Assembly: GCF_002980495.1 (NCBI RefSeq) | Contig: NZ_PVBR01000004.1 | Coordinates: 1-64,000 of the forward strand | Source: Phyllobacterium phragmitis | Lineage (GTDB): Bacteria; Pseudomonadota; Alphaproteobacteria; Rhizobiales; Rhizobiaceae | Direction: 5' to 3' | Length of the DNA stretch: 64,000 nucleotides | Part shown: piece after piece, positions 48,035-56,239 of the stretch | How positions within the stretch are numbered: the stretch's first letter is position 1 | Layout: every line of letters begins with the position of its first letter | Notes under the pieces: generated by a model | What the model saw: only the letters and a program-made list of their open reading frames with translations | Told to the model about the DNA's origin: nothing | Database searches by the model: none | Translations under genes and position numbers: made by a program

Positions 48035-48808
48035 TCACCGGTTCTTGAAAGACGGCGTCCGCTTGCCGGTGAAGGCCGCCATGCCTTCCTTTTGATCTTC
48101 GAGCGCAAACATGGAATGGAAAAGCCGCCGTTCGAAACGCAGGCCTTCGGCAAGCGTCGTCTCATAAGCCCGATTGACCGTTTCCTTGGTCATCATGACA
48201 ACCGGCTGCGAGAAGGATGCGATTTTCTCCGCGGCCTTGATCGCCTCCTCGAGCAGGTCCTGGCTCGGCACCACGCGCGCAACCAGTCCGCAGCGCTCCG
48301 CCTCGTCGGCATCCATCATCCGCCCGGTGAGACAAAGATCCATCGCCTTGGCCTTGCCGATGAAGCGCGCGAGACGCTGCGTCCCGCCCATGCCCGGCAT
48401 CACGCCAAGCGTGATCTCCGGCTGGCCGAACTTGGCAGTCTTGGCCGCGATGATGAAATCGCACATCATCGCCAGTTCGCAGCCGCCGCCGAGCGCATAT
48501 CCGGCCACGGCCGCGATGATCGGTTTGCGGATGCGGGGCACCTTTTCCCAATCGCCGATGAAGTCCTCCATATAGGCGTCGACGAAATCGAGCGACTGCA
48601 TCTCCTTGATGTCAGCGCCGGCGGCGAAAGCCTTTTCCGAGCCGGTAATGACGATCGCACCGATTCTCCCGTCCGCATCGAATGCGCCGAGCGCAATGTT
48701 CAGGTCGCCGAGAAGAGCGGAATTGAGCGCGTTGAGCGCCTGCGGCCGGTTGAGCCGGATGAGGCCGACGGCGCCGCGGGTTTCGACGATGATATTCTCA
48801 TAGGCCAT
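48035..48808 (-). CDS. Enoyl-CoA hydratase
   Basis: Crotonase-family enzyme hydrating trans-2-enoyl-CoA in fatty-acid beta-oxidation. The 257-residue product has the oxyanion-hole segments [11 protein letters not shown] and [16 protein letters not shown], and the catalytic glutamates in GGGCELAM and [19 protein letters not shown]. Both acids of active hydratases are kept. It lies between mutM and rpsT on the minus strand. Confidence 0.93.
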   Translation of the reverse strand: MAYENIIVETRGAVGLIRLNRPQALNALNSALLGDLNIALGAFDADGRIGAIVITGSEKAFAAGADIKEMQSLDFVDAYMEDFIGDWEKVPRIRKPIIAAVAGYALGGGCELAMMCDFIIAAKTAKFGQPEITLGVMPGMGGTQRLARFIGKAKAMDLCLTGRMMDADEAERCGLVARVVPSQDLLEEAIKAAEKIASFSQPVVMMTKETVNRAYETTLAEGLRFERRLFHSMFALEDQKEGMAAFTGKRTPSFKNR

Positions 48809-48859
48809 GGCGGATCCTTCCTGATGATTGCAACGTCTTGTGGTTCAAGTCTGGTCGTC

Positions 48860-49753
48860 TCAAAGCTGGCAGCGGGCACAGAAGAAGGTCGAACGCCCGC
48901 TTTGCACGATGCGTTCCACCGTGCCACCGCAGCCGGGGCGCGGGCAAGACGCCCCCTCGCGGTCGTAAACGGAAAAGCTGTGCTGGAAATAGCCCAGCGA
49001 GCCGTCAGCCCCGATATAATCGCGCAGGCTCGAGCCGCCAGCCGCAAGCGCATCGGCGATGACGTCGCGTATCGCGAAGGCCAGCGCATCGGCCCCGGCC
49101 GTCTTTCGGCCGTTTGGCGTGACGATGGTTGCGGCCTTGCGGACGGGTGAAAGCCCGGCGCGCCACAGCGCCTCGCAGACATAGATGTTGCCGAGGCCGG
49201 CGATCAGCCTTTGATCGAGCAAGGCGGCCTTGAGCGGAGCCTGCTTGCCGGCAAAAAGGCCCGCCAGCAATTCGCCGCTCAGCGCATTGCCGGTCGGCTC
49301 GACGCCAAGCCCGCTCAGCATCGGGTGGCTATCGAGCATTCCGGGTTCCGCCAGAGCCATGAAGCCGAAACGCCGGGGATCATTATAGATGATGCGCGCC
49401 AAGCCTCCGCCCTTGCGCTCGATATTCATGACGAGATGGTCATGCAGCGTGTTCTTCGAGCGATCGTGATGAAATGCCCCGGCGGTCCGGGCCTTGTCTT
49501 CCAGTTCGATGCGGTAGGAACCCGACATGCCGAGATGGCTGATGATGCAAAGCCCGCCGTCAAGGTGGATCGTCAGATATTTCGCGCGCCGCCCCAGCGC
49601 TTCGATACGCCGGTTCGCCAGTCTGTCCGCGAAACGCTCAGGGAAAGGAAAGCGCAGATCGGCGCGGTTCTGCTCGACGGAGACCAGCAACGCCCCTTCC
49701 ATGACCGGCTGCAGACCGCGCCGAACCGTTTCCACCTCGGGCAATTCAGGCAT
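48860..49753 (-). CDS. mutM: Formamidopyrimidine-DNA glycosylase
   Basis: Base-excision repair enzyme removing oxidised purines such as 8-oxoguanine. The 297-residue product has the catalytic N-terminal proline ([14 protein letters not shown]), a helix-two-turn-helix ([18 protein letters not shown]) and the four-cysteine zinc finger at the end ([24 protein letters not shown]). The ATG at 49753 overlaps the deoB end by eight bases. Confidence 0.96.
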   Translation of the reverse strand: MPELPEVETVRRGLQPVMEGALLVSVEQNRADLRFPFPERFADRLANRRIEALGRRAKYLTIHLDGGLCIISHLGMSGSYRIELEDKARTAGAFHHDRSKNTLHDHLVMNIERKGGGLARIIYNDPRRFGFMALAEPGMLDSHPMLSGLGVEPTGNALSGELLAGLFAGKQAPLKAALLDQRLIAGLGNIYVCEALWRAGLSPVRKAATIVTPNGRKTAGADALAFAIRDVIADALAAGGSSLRDYIGADGSLGYFQHSFSVYDREGASCPRPGCGGTVERIVQSGRSTFFCARCQL

Positions 49754-50996
49754 TTTGCGCCGCACCTTTGAGGAAGCTCGTACCATGGACGCCCGAGGGC
49801 AGGCCGAGATGAGCGGCGACCGTCTCGCCTATATCGGCAAAAGTCGGCAGGACGCCGAGCGCGCCCCTCCCAATACCGGTCGACCCTGCACCCATTGCCA
49901 GCACGGGAACACGTTCGCGGGTGTGGTCGGTGCCTTTCCAGGTGGGATCGCAGCCATGATCGGCCGTCAGGATCAGAAGGTCGCCCTCCTTCATCAGGGC
50001 GATCGCCTCCGGCAGCCGGCGGTCGAAGGCCTCGAGTGCCGCGGCATAGCCCGGCACGTCGCGGCGATGGCCGTAAAGCATGTCGAAATCGACGAAATTG
50101 GTGAAGACGAGGTCGCCGTCGCGCGCGTCCTGCATCGCCTGCAGCGTCGTATCGAACAACGCCATATTGCCGTTGGCCTTACGCATGTCTGCCACCCCCC
50201 TGTGAGCGAAGATATCGCCGATCTTGCCGACGCCGATGACATTGCGCCCGGCCTCGGTCAGCCGGTCAAGGACGGTCGCTTCCGGCGGCAGAACCGAATA
50301 GTCCCGGCGATTGCCGGTGCGCTCGAATGCCGAAGCCGTTTCGCCGATAAAGGGCCGCGCGATGACCCGCCCGATATTCAGGGGATCGACCAATTCGCGC
50401 ACGATCGCGCAGAGCGCATAAAGGCGCTCCAGACCGAAATGCCCCTCATGGGCGGCGATCTGGAGGACGGAATCCGTCGAAGTGTATAAAATCGGCTTGC
50501 CGGTCCGGATATGCTCCTCGCCGAAGCGTTCGATGATTTCGGTGCCGGAGGCATGGCAATTGCCAAGCGTGCCCGGGATCCTGGCGCGCCGCACTATCTC
50601 TTCCAGGAGACCGGCGGGAAAAGCCGGTACGCTATGCGGGAAATACCCCCACTCGAAACGCACGGGAACGCCCGCAATCTCCCAATGGCCCGATGGCGTA
50701 TCCTTGCCGCGCGAGATCTCCTGCGCAGCACCCCATAATCCTTGCGGCGGCACACTCCCATCAAGTCCTTCGGGAACCCTGCCCGCCGCCAGTTCCGCCG
50801 CCCTGGCAAGGCCGAGCGCAGTCATGTTGGGAAGGGCGAGCGGACCCTTGCGCAATCCTTCGCGGTCGCCTGCACCGACGGCGCAGGCCGAAGCGATGTG
50901 ACCGAGCGTATCCGCGCCCGCGTCGCCGAACTCTCCGGCATCCGGCGCGCCGCCGATGCCGAAGGAATCAAGTACGAAAAGAAAGACCCGAGCCAT
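49746..50996 (-). CDS. deoB: Phosphopentomutase
   Basis: Interconverts (deoxy)ribose 1- and 5-phosphates in nucleoside breakdown. The 416-residue, metal-dependent alkaline-phosphatase-fold protein has [20 protein letters not shown] at the start, [10 protein letters not shown] with the phosphorylated threonine, [14 protein letters not shown], and the metal ligands [11 protein letters not shown] and [10 protein letters not shown]. No other deo gene is adjacent. It is translationally coupled to mutM. Confidence 0.95.
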   Translation of the reverse strand: MARVFLFVLDSFGIGGAPDAGEFGDAGADTLGHIASACAVGAGDREGLRKGPLALPNMTALGLARAAELAAGRVPEGLDGSVPPQGLWGAAQEISRGKDTPSGHWEIAGVPVRFEWGYFPHSVPAFPAGLLEEIVRRARIPGTLGNCHASGTEIIERFGEEHIRTGKPILYTSTDSVLQIAAHEGHFGLERLYALCAIVRELVDPLNIGRVIARPFIGETASAFERTGNRRDYSVLPPEATVLDRLTEAGRNVIGVGKIGDIFAHRGVADMRKANGNMALFDTTLQAMQDARDGDLVFTNFVDFDMLYGHRRDVPGYAAALEAFDRRLPEAIALMKEGDLLILTADHGCDPTWKGTDHTRERVPVLAMGAGSTGIGRGALGVLPTFADIGETVAAHLGLPSGVHGTSFLKGAAQNA

Positions 50997-51189
50997 GCAA
51001 TTTTCTTCCAATGCCTTGCGCTAGAGATAGGAGAAAACCTGCCCGAAGACAAACAACTTGCCGAGATATCCTGATGGTTAATGCCGCAGGGGCCGACATT
51101 AATCTTTTGTCAATATTTGGACCGGCACAATCGATTTGGGGATGGTCGACGTACTGCAATCTTTGGGCAACCATCGGGGGTTTTGGATC

Positions 51190-52113
51190 ATGCTTTCGTC
51201 CCGTGTTCTTTCGAAGACGATTTTCCTCGGCTTCATTCTCGCTTTCACGGGGCTGAGCGGCCCCGCCCATGCCGACTGGCGCAAGGAACTCGGACGGTTT
51301 CGTATCGGTGTCGCCGCTCCACGCATCACCGAGATGAACCCCACCGAAATCGGGCGGCTGAAATCAATCTATGCCGCAGCGCTCGATATGCCGGTCGAAC
51401 TGGTCGTCCTGCCCGACATACCCGCCCTGATCGATGCGCAGGCAACCGAGCGCATCGACTATACGATCGAGACGTCCGCCGCCTATGCGGCCGCCTATAC
51501 GGCCTGCGAATGCGTCGAGCCTCTCGTCGCCCCCATTGGAGCCGATCGGTCGCTCGGTATTCGTTCAATCCTGCTGCTGCGGACGAATGTCGATGGAAAA
51601 GATTTGAAGAGCGCGCGCATCGCCCTGCCGGCAGACGCAGCCAAGGCGGCGGCATTCATCCCGGTCTCGACCTATATGCTGTCGGGCACGAATGCCGATC
51701 TCGTCCACGACACATTTACCAATGCCGGTTCGCTTGAAAAGGCCGAGAAGCTGTTCACATCAGGCAAGATCGACGGCTTTTTCGGCTGGGTGCCGGCCAG
51801 CGGCGAAGAATTGCAGCGGCATGGCGGAACGCTGGCGCGGCTGACCGAACAAGGGCTGGACAGAAACAGCTATCGCATCGCCTGGGAATCTTCGCTCCTG
51901 CGCTATGGGCCGCACGCCGTGCGAGCCAATCTCGCGCCCGAGGCGAAGCTCATCCTGCGCCAGTTTCTGGTCTCCCTGTCGACGCGCGATCCCGATGCCT
52001 ATGATCTTATCGATCCCGTTCATGGCGGTGGCTTCGTTGCTGTCGGCAGCAATGATTACCGTCTGCCGCTCAAGATGCTTTCGGCCATCATCGGACAGGG
52101 AAAAGAGCTTTAG
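51190..52113 (+). CDS. PhnD-like periplasmic substrate-binding protein
   Basis: Predicted 307-residue exported protein with a signal peptide (MLSSRVLSKTIFLGFILA to AHA) and a phosphate/phosphonate-type binding fold: FRIGVAAPR, LVVLPDIPALIDAQATERIDYTI and GKIDGFFGWVPASGEE. No permease or ATPase gene is next to it, so it may serve a distant transporter or act as a sensor domain. It lies between deoB and the Tad pilus locus. The ATG at 51190 gives the shortest clean signal peptide. Confidence 0.72.
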   Translation: MLSSRVLSKTIFLGFILAFTGLSGPAHADWRKELGRFRIGVAAPRITEMNPTEIGRLKSIYAAALDMPVELVVLPDIPALIDAQATERIDYTIETSAAYAAAYTACECVEPLVAPIGADRSLGIRSILLLRTNVDGKDLKSARIALPADAAKAAAFIPVSTYMLSGTNADLVHDTFTNAGSLEKAEKLFTSGKIDGFFGWVPASGEELQRHGGTLARLTEQGLDRNSYRIAWESSLLRYGPHAVRANLAPEAKLILRQFLVSLSTRDPDAYDLIDPVHGGGFVAVGSNDYRLPLKMLSAIIGQGKEL

Positions 52114-52131
52114 AAAAGAAAGCGTAGCGCT

Positions 52132-52734
52132 TCAGCAATTCGAACAGGTGATGGTTTGGGACAAGCGCGGAGCGAAATAATAAATTTCGGACAATGGAAA
52201 ACCGTCATTCACCGAAACAATATTGCGCATCCCCCATGTGGTGATCGGTTCATAGGTCAAGGTGATTTCGACCCTGATGAGAAACGTGCCGTTGGTCCGG
52301 AATGAAGCCGGGATATCGATCGTGCTTTTCTTCGTGTCCGGCGACAGCTTGCCATTGGCATATGACCAGGCGACGGTGGCTGGCGGATTGGTCAGCGGGG
52401 TCGAGGCGACCTGAATGGCTGTTACCTTGATGCCTGCCTTGTCGCGATCATAAGGGAGTATCGTTGCTTGCCCGATCTCGAAAATGTCGTCCATCCGGGC
52501 TCTCGATACATCAGACTGCTGGGCGACGATATCTGCGATGATGCCGGCTGTCCGGCTGACATTCTTATCGGTTTCGATGACCTCGGAGAGTTCGACTGCG
52601 CCGAGGTAGACCAGGATAATAAGCGGCGCGACCAGAACGAATTCCACTGCGGCGGTGGCGGATCTGTCCTTCGTGAACCGGCTAACGATATGCCCGAACG
52701 TTCCCAAGCGTGCTTGCTGTTTCGACATTTTCAT
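52132..52734 (-). CDS. TadE/TadG-like pseudopilin
   Basis: Predicted 200-residue minor pilin of the Tad system. The N-terminus is basic and the helix TAAVEFVLVAPLIILVYLGA carries Glu at the pilin +5 place; the residue before the expected cut is alanine, not glycine. The periplasmic part ends with a CSNC pair. GGGGGAT precedes the ATG at 52734. It follows the other TadE gene by 25 bp. Confidence 0.82.
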   Translation of the reverse strand: MKMSKQQARLGTFGHIVSRFTKDRSATAAVEFVLVAPLIILVYLGAVELSEVIETDKNVSRTAGIIADIVAQQSDVSRARMDDIFEIGQATILPYDRDKAGIKVTAIQVASTPLTNPPATVAWSYANGKLSPDTKKSTIDIPASFRTNGTFLIRVEITLTYEPITTWGMRNIVSVNDGFPLSEIYYFAPRLSQTITCSNC

Positions 52735-52759
52735 ATCCCCCTCGTCCCGAACGTTTTTT

Positions 52760-53359
52760 TCAATCAAGCTCATAAGGCTCGTTCTGCCAGGTATTCGTTG
52801 CAAACAGCGGCAGCTTGCCGTCGCCGCCGGCGCTTTGCATTTGCCGGCGCATGATATCGGTCAGGAGCGGCCAGCGATAAAGCACGTTGAGCTGGTTGAT
52901 TGAGCCCCTCCCTCCAGGACTGACTGTATTGCCGAGGCTCAGCTGGCCCGTGGCATCGATGAGGCCGCTCTTCGGGACGCCGGCGTAGCTCGTATAGGTC
53001 TTCAGATTGGCGGAGAGTTCAGGGCAATCGAAGGGGACGAGGATTTCCAGGCGGGTGCAGATCATATCGTGCAGCTTGCTGGAGGTCATATCCGCCGCCT
53101 TCAGCTCGCCGGTGCGCAACTGGCGGGCGATCTTGTCGGTGGCATCGGAAAGAAGCTGCTGCCCCATGAAGCTGACGCTGACTTCGATGATCGAAAACAG
53201 AAGCAGCATGAAGGGAAAGATCAGCACGGCGAATTCGATCGCCGTCGTGCCGCTCCGGTCCCGCCTGAAGCCGCGCAGCAGCGCAGCGACACGCGCCGTA
53301 ATCTTTAGCCGACGTGATTGCTTAGTCTCCGGCTCCGCCGCAAAATTTGCGCCCCGCAT
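52760..53359 (-). CDS. tadE: TadE-family pseudopilin
   Basis: A 199-residue minor pilin with the classical prepilin motif RSGTTAIEFAVLIFPFMLLL: cut after Gly, then Thr-Thr-Ala-Ile-Glu. The C-terminal part is periplasmic with two cysteines (MICTRLEILVPFDCPEL). TadE-like proteins help initiate Flp pilus assembly and are processed by the CpaA/TadV peptidase. First gene of a two-gene minus-strand unit. Confidence 0.87.
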   Translation of the reverse strand: MRGANFAAEPETKQSRRLKITARVAALLRGFRRDRSGTTAIEFAVLIFPFMLLLFSIIEVSVSFMGQQLLSDATDKIARQLRTGELKAADMTSSKLHDMICTRLEILVPFDCPELSANLKTYTSYAGVPKSGLIDATGQLSLGNTVSPGGRGSINQLNVLYRWPLLTDIMRRQMQSAGGDGKLPLFATNTWQNEPYELD

Positions 53360-53502
53360 GTTCCCACTGCCCCACTGCCCTTATTTATGGCCAGATCATA
53401 AGCACGAACATCTTGCTTTCCCGTATGAGCGGGAAAGCAAATTCGAGGAAAAATCTTCACGCTTCGTCAACCATGGCGGCAAGACGAAAGCCGTTGACAG
53501 AT

Positions 53503-53883
53503 TTAGTTGACCGCGCCGTCGCCCTGATAGGCATTTTCGCAAAACGGCGTGCAGGACAGCATCTGCACATTGGCGCGGCGATAGACCCGCGTGGTCTTGG
53601 AATCGTCGCGGCCGACGACGATCTGGTCGTCGACAATGGCACTGCCGTCGGCATCCATGATGACGATATTGGTGACGCCGAAGCCTTTGCCGGTGAGAAC
53701 CACGGTCCTTGAATCCTGCACGACCGCATCGGCGATATCAGGATTGCCGATGACGACCGTATCGGCCGGGCGCGCCAGACGCAGCACACGGGCCTGATTG
53801 GTCACCAGTTTGATGTTCTCATCGGCCATGGCGCTGCCCAGGCCTGCGGATAACGCCATGAGAACGACCGAGGCAGCCCGCAT
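53503..53883 (-). CDS. Free-standing secretin N-terminal-domain protein (CpaC-N-like)
   Basis: Predicted 126-residue exported protein. A signal peptide (MRAASVVLMALSAGLGSAMA) is followed by the domain found at the start of CpaC/RcpA secretins: NQARVLRLARPADTVVIGNP, ADAVVQDSRTVVLTGKGFG and TNIVIMDADG match the NPDVADAV and GQTNIFVFGPNG parts of the CpaC encoded nearby. No secretin barrel follows. Two cysteines near the end (SCTPFCEN) may form a disulphide. It may act as a pilotin or secretin partner. GGAGG precedes the ATG at 53883. Confidence 0.8.
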   Translation of the reverse strand: MRAASVVLMALSAGLGSAMADENIKLVTNQARVLRLARPADTVVIGNPDIADAVVQDSRTVVLTGKGFGVTNIVIMDADGSAIVDDQIVVGRDDSKTTRVYRRANVQMLSCTPFCENAYQGDGAVN

Positions 53884-54285
53884 CGTGCCTCCAAGATCGT
53901 ATCGGCCTTTATATGACACGCGATTTCTCCCACCCGGCAAATTCCTGCCCGAAAATGAAGGAGATTGGTGAAGGAACGATTAAGGCTCATATCCCCGGTC
54001 GAGGCTATCTTCCCCGCCTGCCCGATCAATGTTCAAGCATGACTTCCACGAATATTCGAAAGCCTGAAATCACGGTTCGGTGGAACGCCTGATCATTACT
54101 TCAAAACGACTGTAAAATGTTTCCCTTGGATTAACTACGTCAAGGCAAGCAGCGCATTTACCTTTTCCTAATCCTGTTTTTTAAGGCGATTGCAATTCTG
54201 GCCATCTAGGTTCCGGCCATCCGATCAACGAGATCAAAAACAGTTGACGGAGTGCTGTACCAACAAGAACCCAGGAGCCAAAATC
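53884..54285. promoter_or_regulatory. Divergent promoter region of the Tad locus
   Basis: About 400 bp of lower-GC sequence separating the minus-strand CpaC-N-like gene from the first Flp pilin. It must carry promoters in both directions. Single TTAA half sites occur, but no full TTAA-N7-TTAA CtrA site was found by eye. No gene is called. Confidence 0.55.
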
Positions 54286-54480
54286 ATGAAGAACCTTTTC
54301 GCACGTTTCGCTAAGGATGAATCCGGCGCGACCGCCATCGAATACGGCCTGATCGCCGCGCTTATCTCCGTCGCCGTCATCGGTGGTGGCAAGCTTCTCG
54401 GCGATAACATCAATACAAAGTTTCGCGACATTGCCGGCGAAGTGAGTGGCACCGCGCTCAATAGCCATAAAGATAATTAG
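54286..54480 (+). CDS. Flp-family type IVb pilin (major)
   Basis: A 64-residue prepilin. The leader MKNLFARFAKDESG is cut after Gly14, giving ATAIEYGLIAALISVAVIGG with the required Glu at +5 and Tyr at +6. AGGAG precedes the ATG at 54286. It is probably the main subunit of the pilus, being the first gene of the plus-strand cluster and having an ideal cut site. Confidence 0.93.
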   Translation: MKNLFARFAKDESGATAIEYGLIAALISVAVIGGGKLLGDNINTKFRDIAGEVSGTALNSHKDN

Positions 54481-54507
54481 TGAGAGTTGCGTAGGGTTTG
54501 ACCCGGA

Positions 54508-54539
54508 TTAACCGCCCGATATTCAAACCGGGCGGTTAA
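54508..54539 (+). terminator. 11-bp stem hairpin between the two pilin genes
   Basis: TTAACCGCCCG and CGGGCGGTTAA form a perfect stem around a 10-base loop, 27 bp past the first pilin. No U-tract follows, so it likely slows transcription or protects the 3' end of the pilin message, allowing more pilin than downstream protein. Confidence 0.65.
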
Positions 54540-54587
54540 TGCATCCAAGTCATTGCGTTTAAAGCCCTATGGAGAAAGTCGCATCCG

Positions 54588-54761
54588 ATGACAGTTCTCA
54601 AACGCTTCCTCTGTGACCGGACTGCTTCAGCCGCAATAGAATACGGACTGATCGGTGCGCTTGTATCGATTGCCATTCTTGCGGGACTTCTACAGCTTTC
54701 AGCCAGTCTGGAAGGACAATTCGACTCCGTCGCGACACGTGTTTCCGACACGATGCAATAG
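54588..54761 (+). CDS. Second Flp-family pilin, 57 residues
   Basis: Short prepilin-like product with the core AAIEYGLIGALVSIAILAG and a 17-residue C-terminal tail. The leader ends RTA, so the residue before the expected cut (A13/S14) is alanine instead of glycine, which may reduce or prevent processing. GGAGAAAG lies upstream of the ATG at 54588. It lies between the major pilin and the prepilin peptidase; it may be a minor pilin. Confidence 0.85.
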   Translation: MTVLKRFLCDRTASAAIEYGLIGALVSIAILAGLLQLSASLEGQFDSVATRVSDTMQ

Positions 54762-54792
54762 ACTGCGGCGCAACAAGTTTGAGGGAGGAGTG

Positions 54793-55314
54793 ATGATCGA
54801 AGCGGCCATTCTCATTGTGTTTCCGTTTGCCATGGCTTTCGCGGCAATCTCCGATCTTCTGTCGATGACGATCCAGAACCGGGTTTCGCTGATCCTCGTC
54901 GGCGCCTTCGCTATTCTCGCGCCGCTGACCGGCATGGCGTGGGATGTCTACGCCCTACATTTCGCCGCCGGATTTGCCGTATTGACGGCGACATTCGGCC
55001 TTTTCGCCATCCGCGCCATGGGCGGCGGCGACGCGAAGCTGATGGCGGCAACCGCCCTGTGGTTCGGCTTGAATACCAGTCTGGTGACTTATCTCTTCAC
55101 CGCATCGATGCTGGGCGGCATGCTGACGCTGGCGATCCTCGCCTATCGCAGATCGCCGATAACGGTGGTGGCCGGGCGTTTCGAATTCATGCGCCGGCTG
55201 GCGCAAAACGACATCGGCATTCCCTATGGCATTGCGCTCGGCGCTGCCGGTCTGCTGACCTTTCCGCAATCCGCACTCGGCACCTGGGTCCTCGGACGAC
55301 TTTCGTCCCTGTAA
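54793..55314 (+). CDS. cpaA: Prepilin peptidase CpaA/TadV
   Basis: A24-family aspartic protease that cuts Flp prepilins and pseudopilins at the inner membrane. The 173-residue product has the two catalytic aspartates: D21 (ISDLLSMTIQN) and D80 in GGGDAKL. The short form without an N-terminal methylase domain is typical for Tad systems. GGGAGGAG precedes the ATG at 54793. Confidence 0.92.
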   Translation: MIEAAILIVFPFAMAFAAISDLLSMTIQNRVSLILVGAFAILAPLTGMAWDVYALHFAAGFAVLTATFGLFAIRAMGGGDAKLMAATALWFGLNTSLVTYLFTASMLGGMLTLAILAYRRSPITVVAGRFEFMRRLAQNDIGIPYGIALGAAGLLTFPQSALGTWVLGRLSSL

Positions 55315-55426
55315 CGCCCATTCATCTTTCCGGCCCCGCCATAAGATTGCGTTAACCATAATTACACTTTTCCCGCTGCATGTTGTGGCTCACGCGTTTG
55401 GGGCGCGTTTGCGCAGGGTGGGACCA

Positions 55427-56239
55427 ATGAAATCAGCACGCCTGGTCGTTCTGGCCGTAGCGGTCATCGCTGCTGGCGGTGCGGGCATGATCGCGATGAA
55501 CATGTCGGCGGCACCGCCTGATGTCGTCGAGACCGCCGCACCGGCACCGCAGATCGAATTGCAGGATGTTCTTGTCGCCACCGAAAATCTCGGCGTCGGC
55601 GCGGAAGTGCGCGATCAGTTGCGCTGGCAACCCTGGCCCGTCACGGCCATCAGCGACGGCTATATCACGCGCAATGCCGAGCCGCAGGCCATCGATGATC
55701 TCAAGGGGTCGACGGTCCGGCTGCAGTTCCTGGCCGGCGAGCCCATCCGCAAGGCCAAGCTGATCGGGCCTGGCCAAAGCTTCATGTCTTCTATGCTGCC
55801 GCCGGGCATGCGGGCCGTGGCGACGCAAATCTCGGCCGATACATCGGCGGGCGGCTTTATCCTTCCCAATGATTTCGTCGACGTCATCATGACGCGGCGG
55901 CGGCAGGACGGCGCCAATAGCTCGGGCCCGGCCTTCCTGACCGAAACCATCCTGGAGAATATCCGCGTCCTGGCCATCGACCAGGCCATCCAGGAAGATG
56001 AAAAAGGCCAGAAGGTCATCGTCGGCCAGACCGCGACGCTCGAGCTGACATCGCAGCAGGCCGAGATCATCATCGTCGCGCAGCAGATGGCGGACCGGCT
56101 CAGCCTCGCGCTGCGCTCGACACATGACGCACAGGAGCCGGCGGGCAAGGAAGCCGATTATCTCATTTCGGCTCCCGGACGGCGCGGAACAGTGAAACTC
56201 ATAAAATCGGGAAGCGTGACGGAAGTGGGTGCGAAATGA
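55427..56239 (+). CDS. cpaB: Flp pilus assembly protein CpaB/RcpC
   Basis: Periplasmic protein of the Tad secretin complex. The 270-residue product has an N-terminal membrane anchor, a SAF domain (VLVATENLGVGAEV, AGEPIRKAKL) and the RcpC segment GMRAVATQISADTSAGGFIL followed by NDFVDVIMTRR. It starts at 55427 behind CAGGGTGGG; its stop overlaps the cpaC start (ATGA). Confidence 0.93.
   Translation: MKSARLVVLAVAVIAAGGAGMIAMNMSAAPPDVVETAAPAPQIELQDVLVATENLGVGAEVRDQLRWQPWPVTAISDGYITRNAEPQAIDDLKGSTVRLQFLAGEPIRKAKLIGPGQSFMSSMLPPGMRAVATQISADTSAGGFILPNDFVDVIMTRRRQDGANSSGPAFLTETILENIRVLAIDQAIQEDEKGQKVIVGQTATLELTSQQAEIIIVAQQMADRLSLALRSTHDAQEPAGKEADYLISAPGRRGTVKLIKSGSVTEVGAK

Noticed and set aside
55351-55365. 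A CtrA-type site (GTTAACCATAATTAC) before cpaB.
   Set aside because: It has one TTAA half site, but the second half at the right spacing is TACA, so the match is too weak to call.
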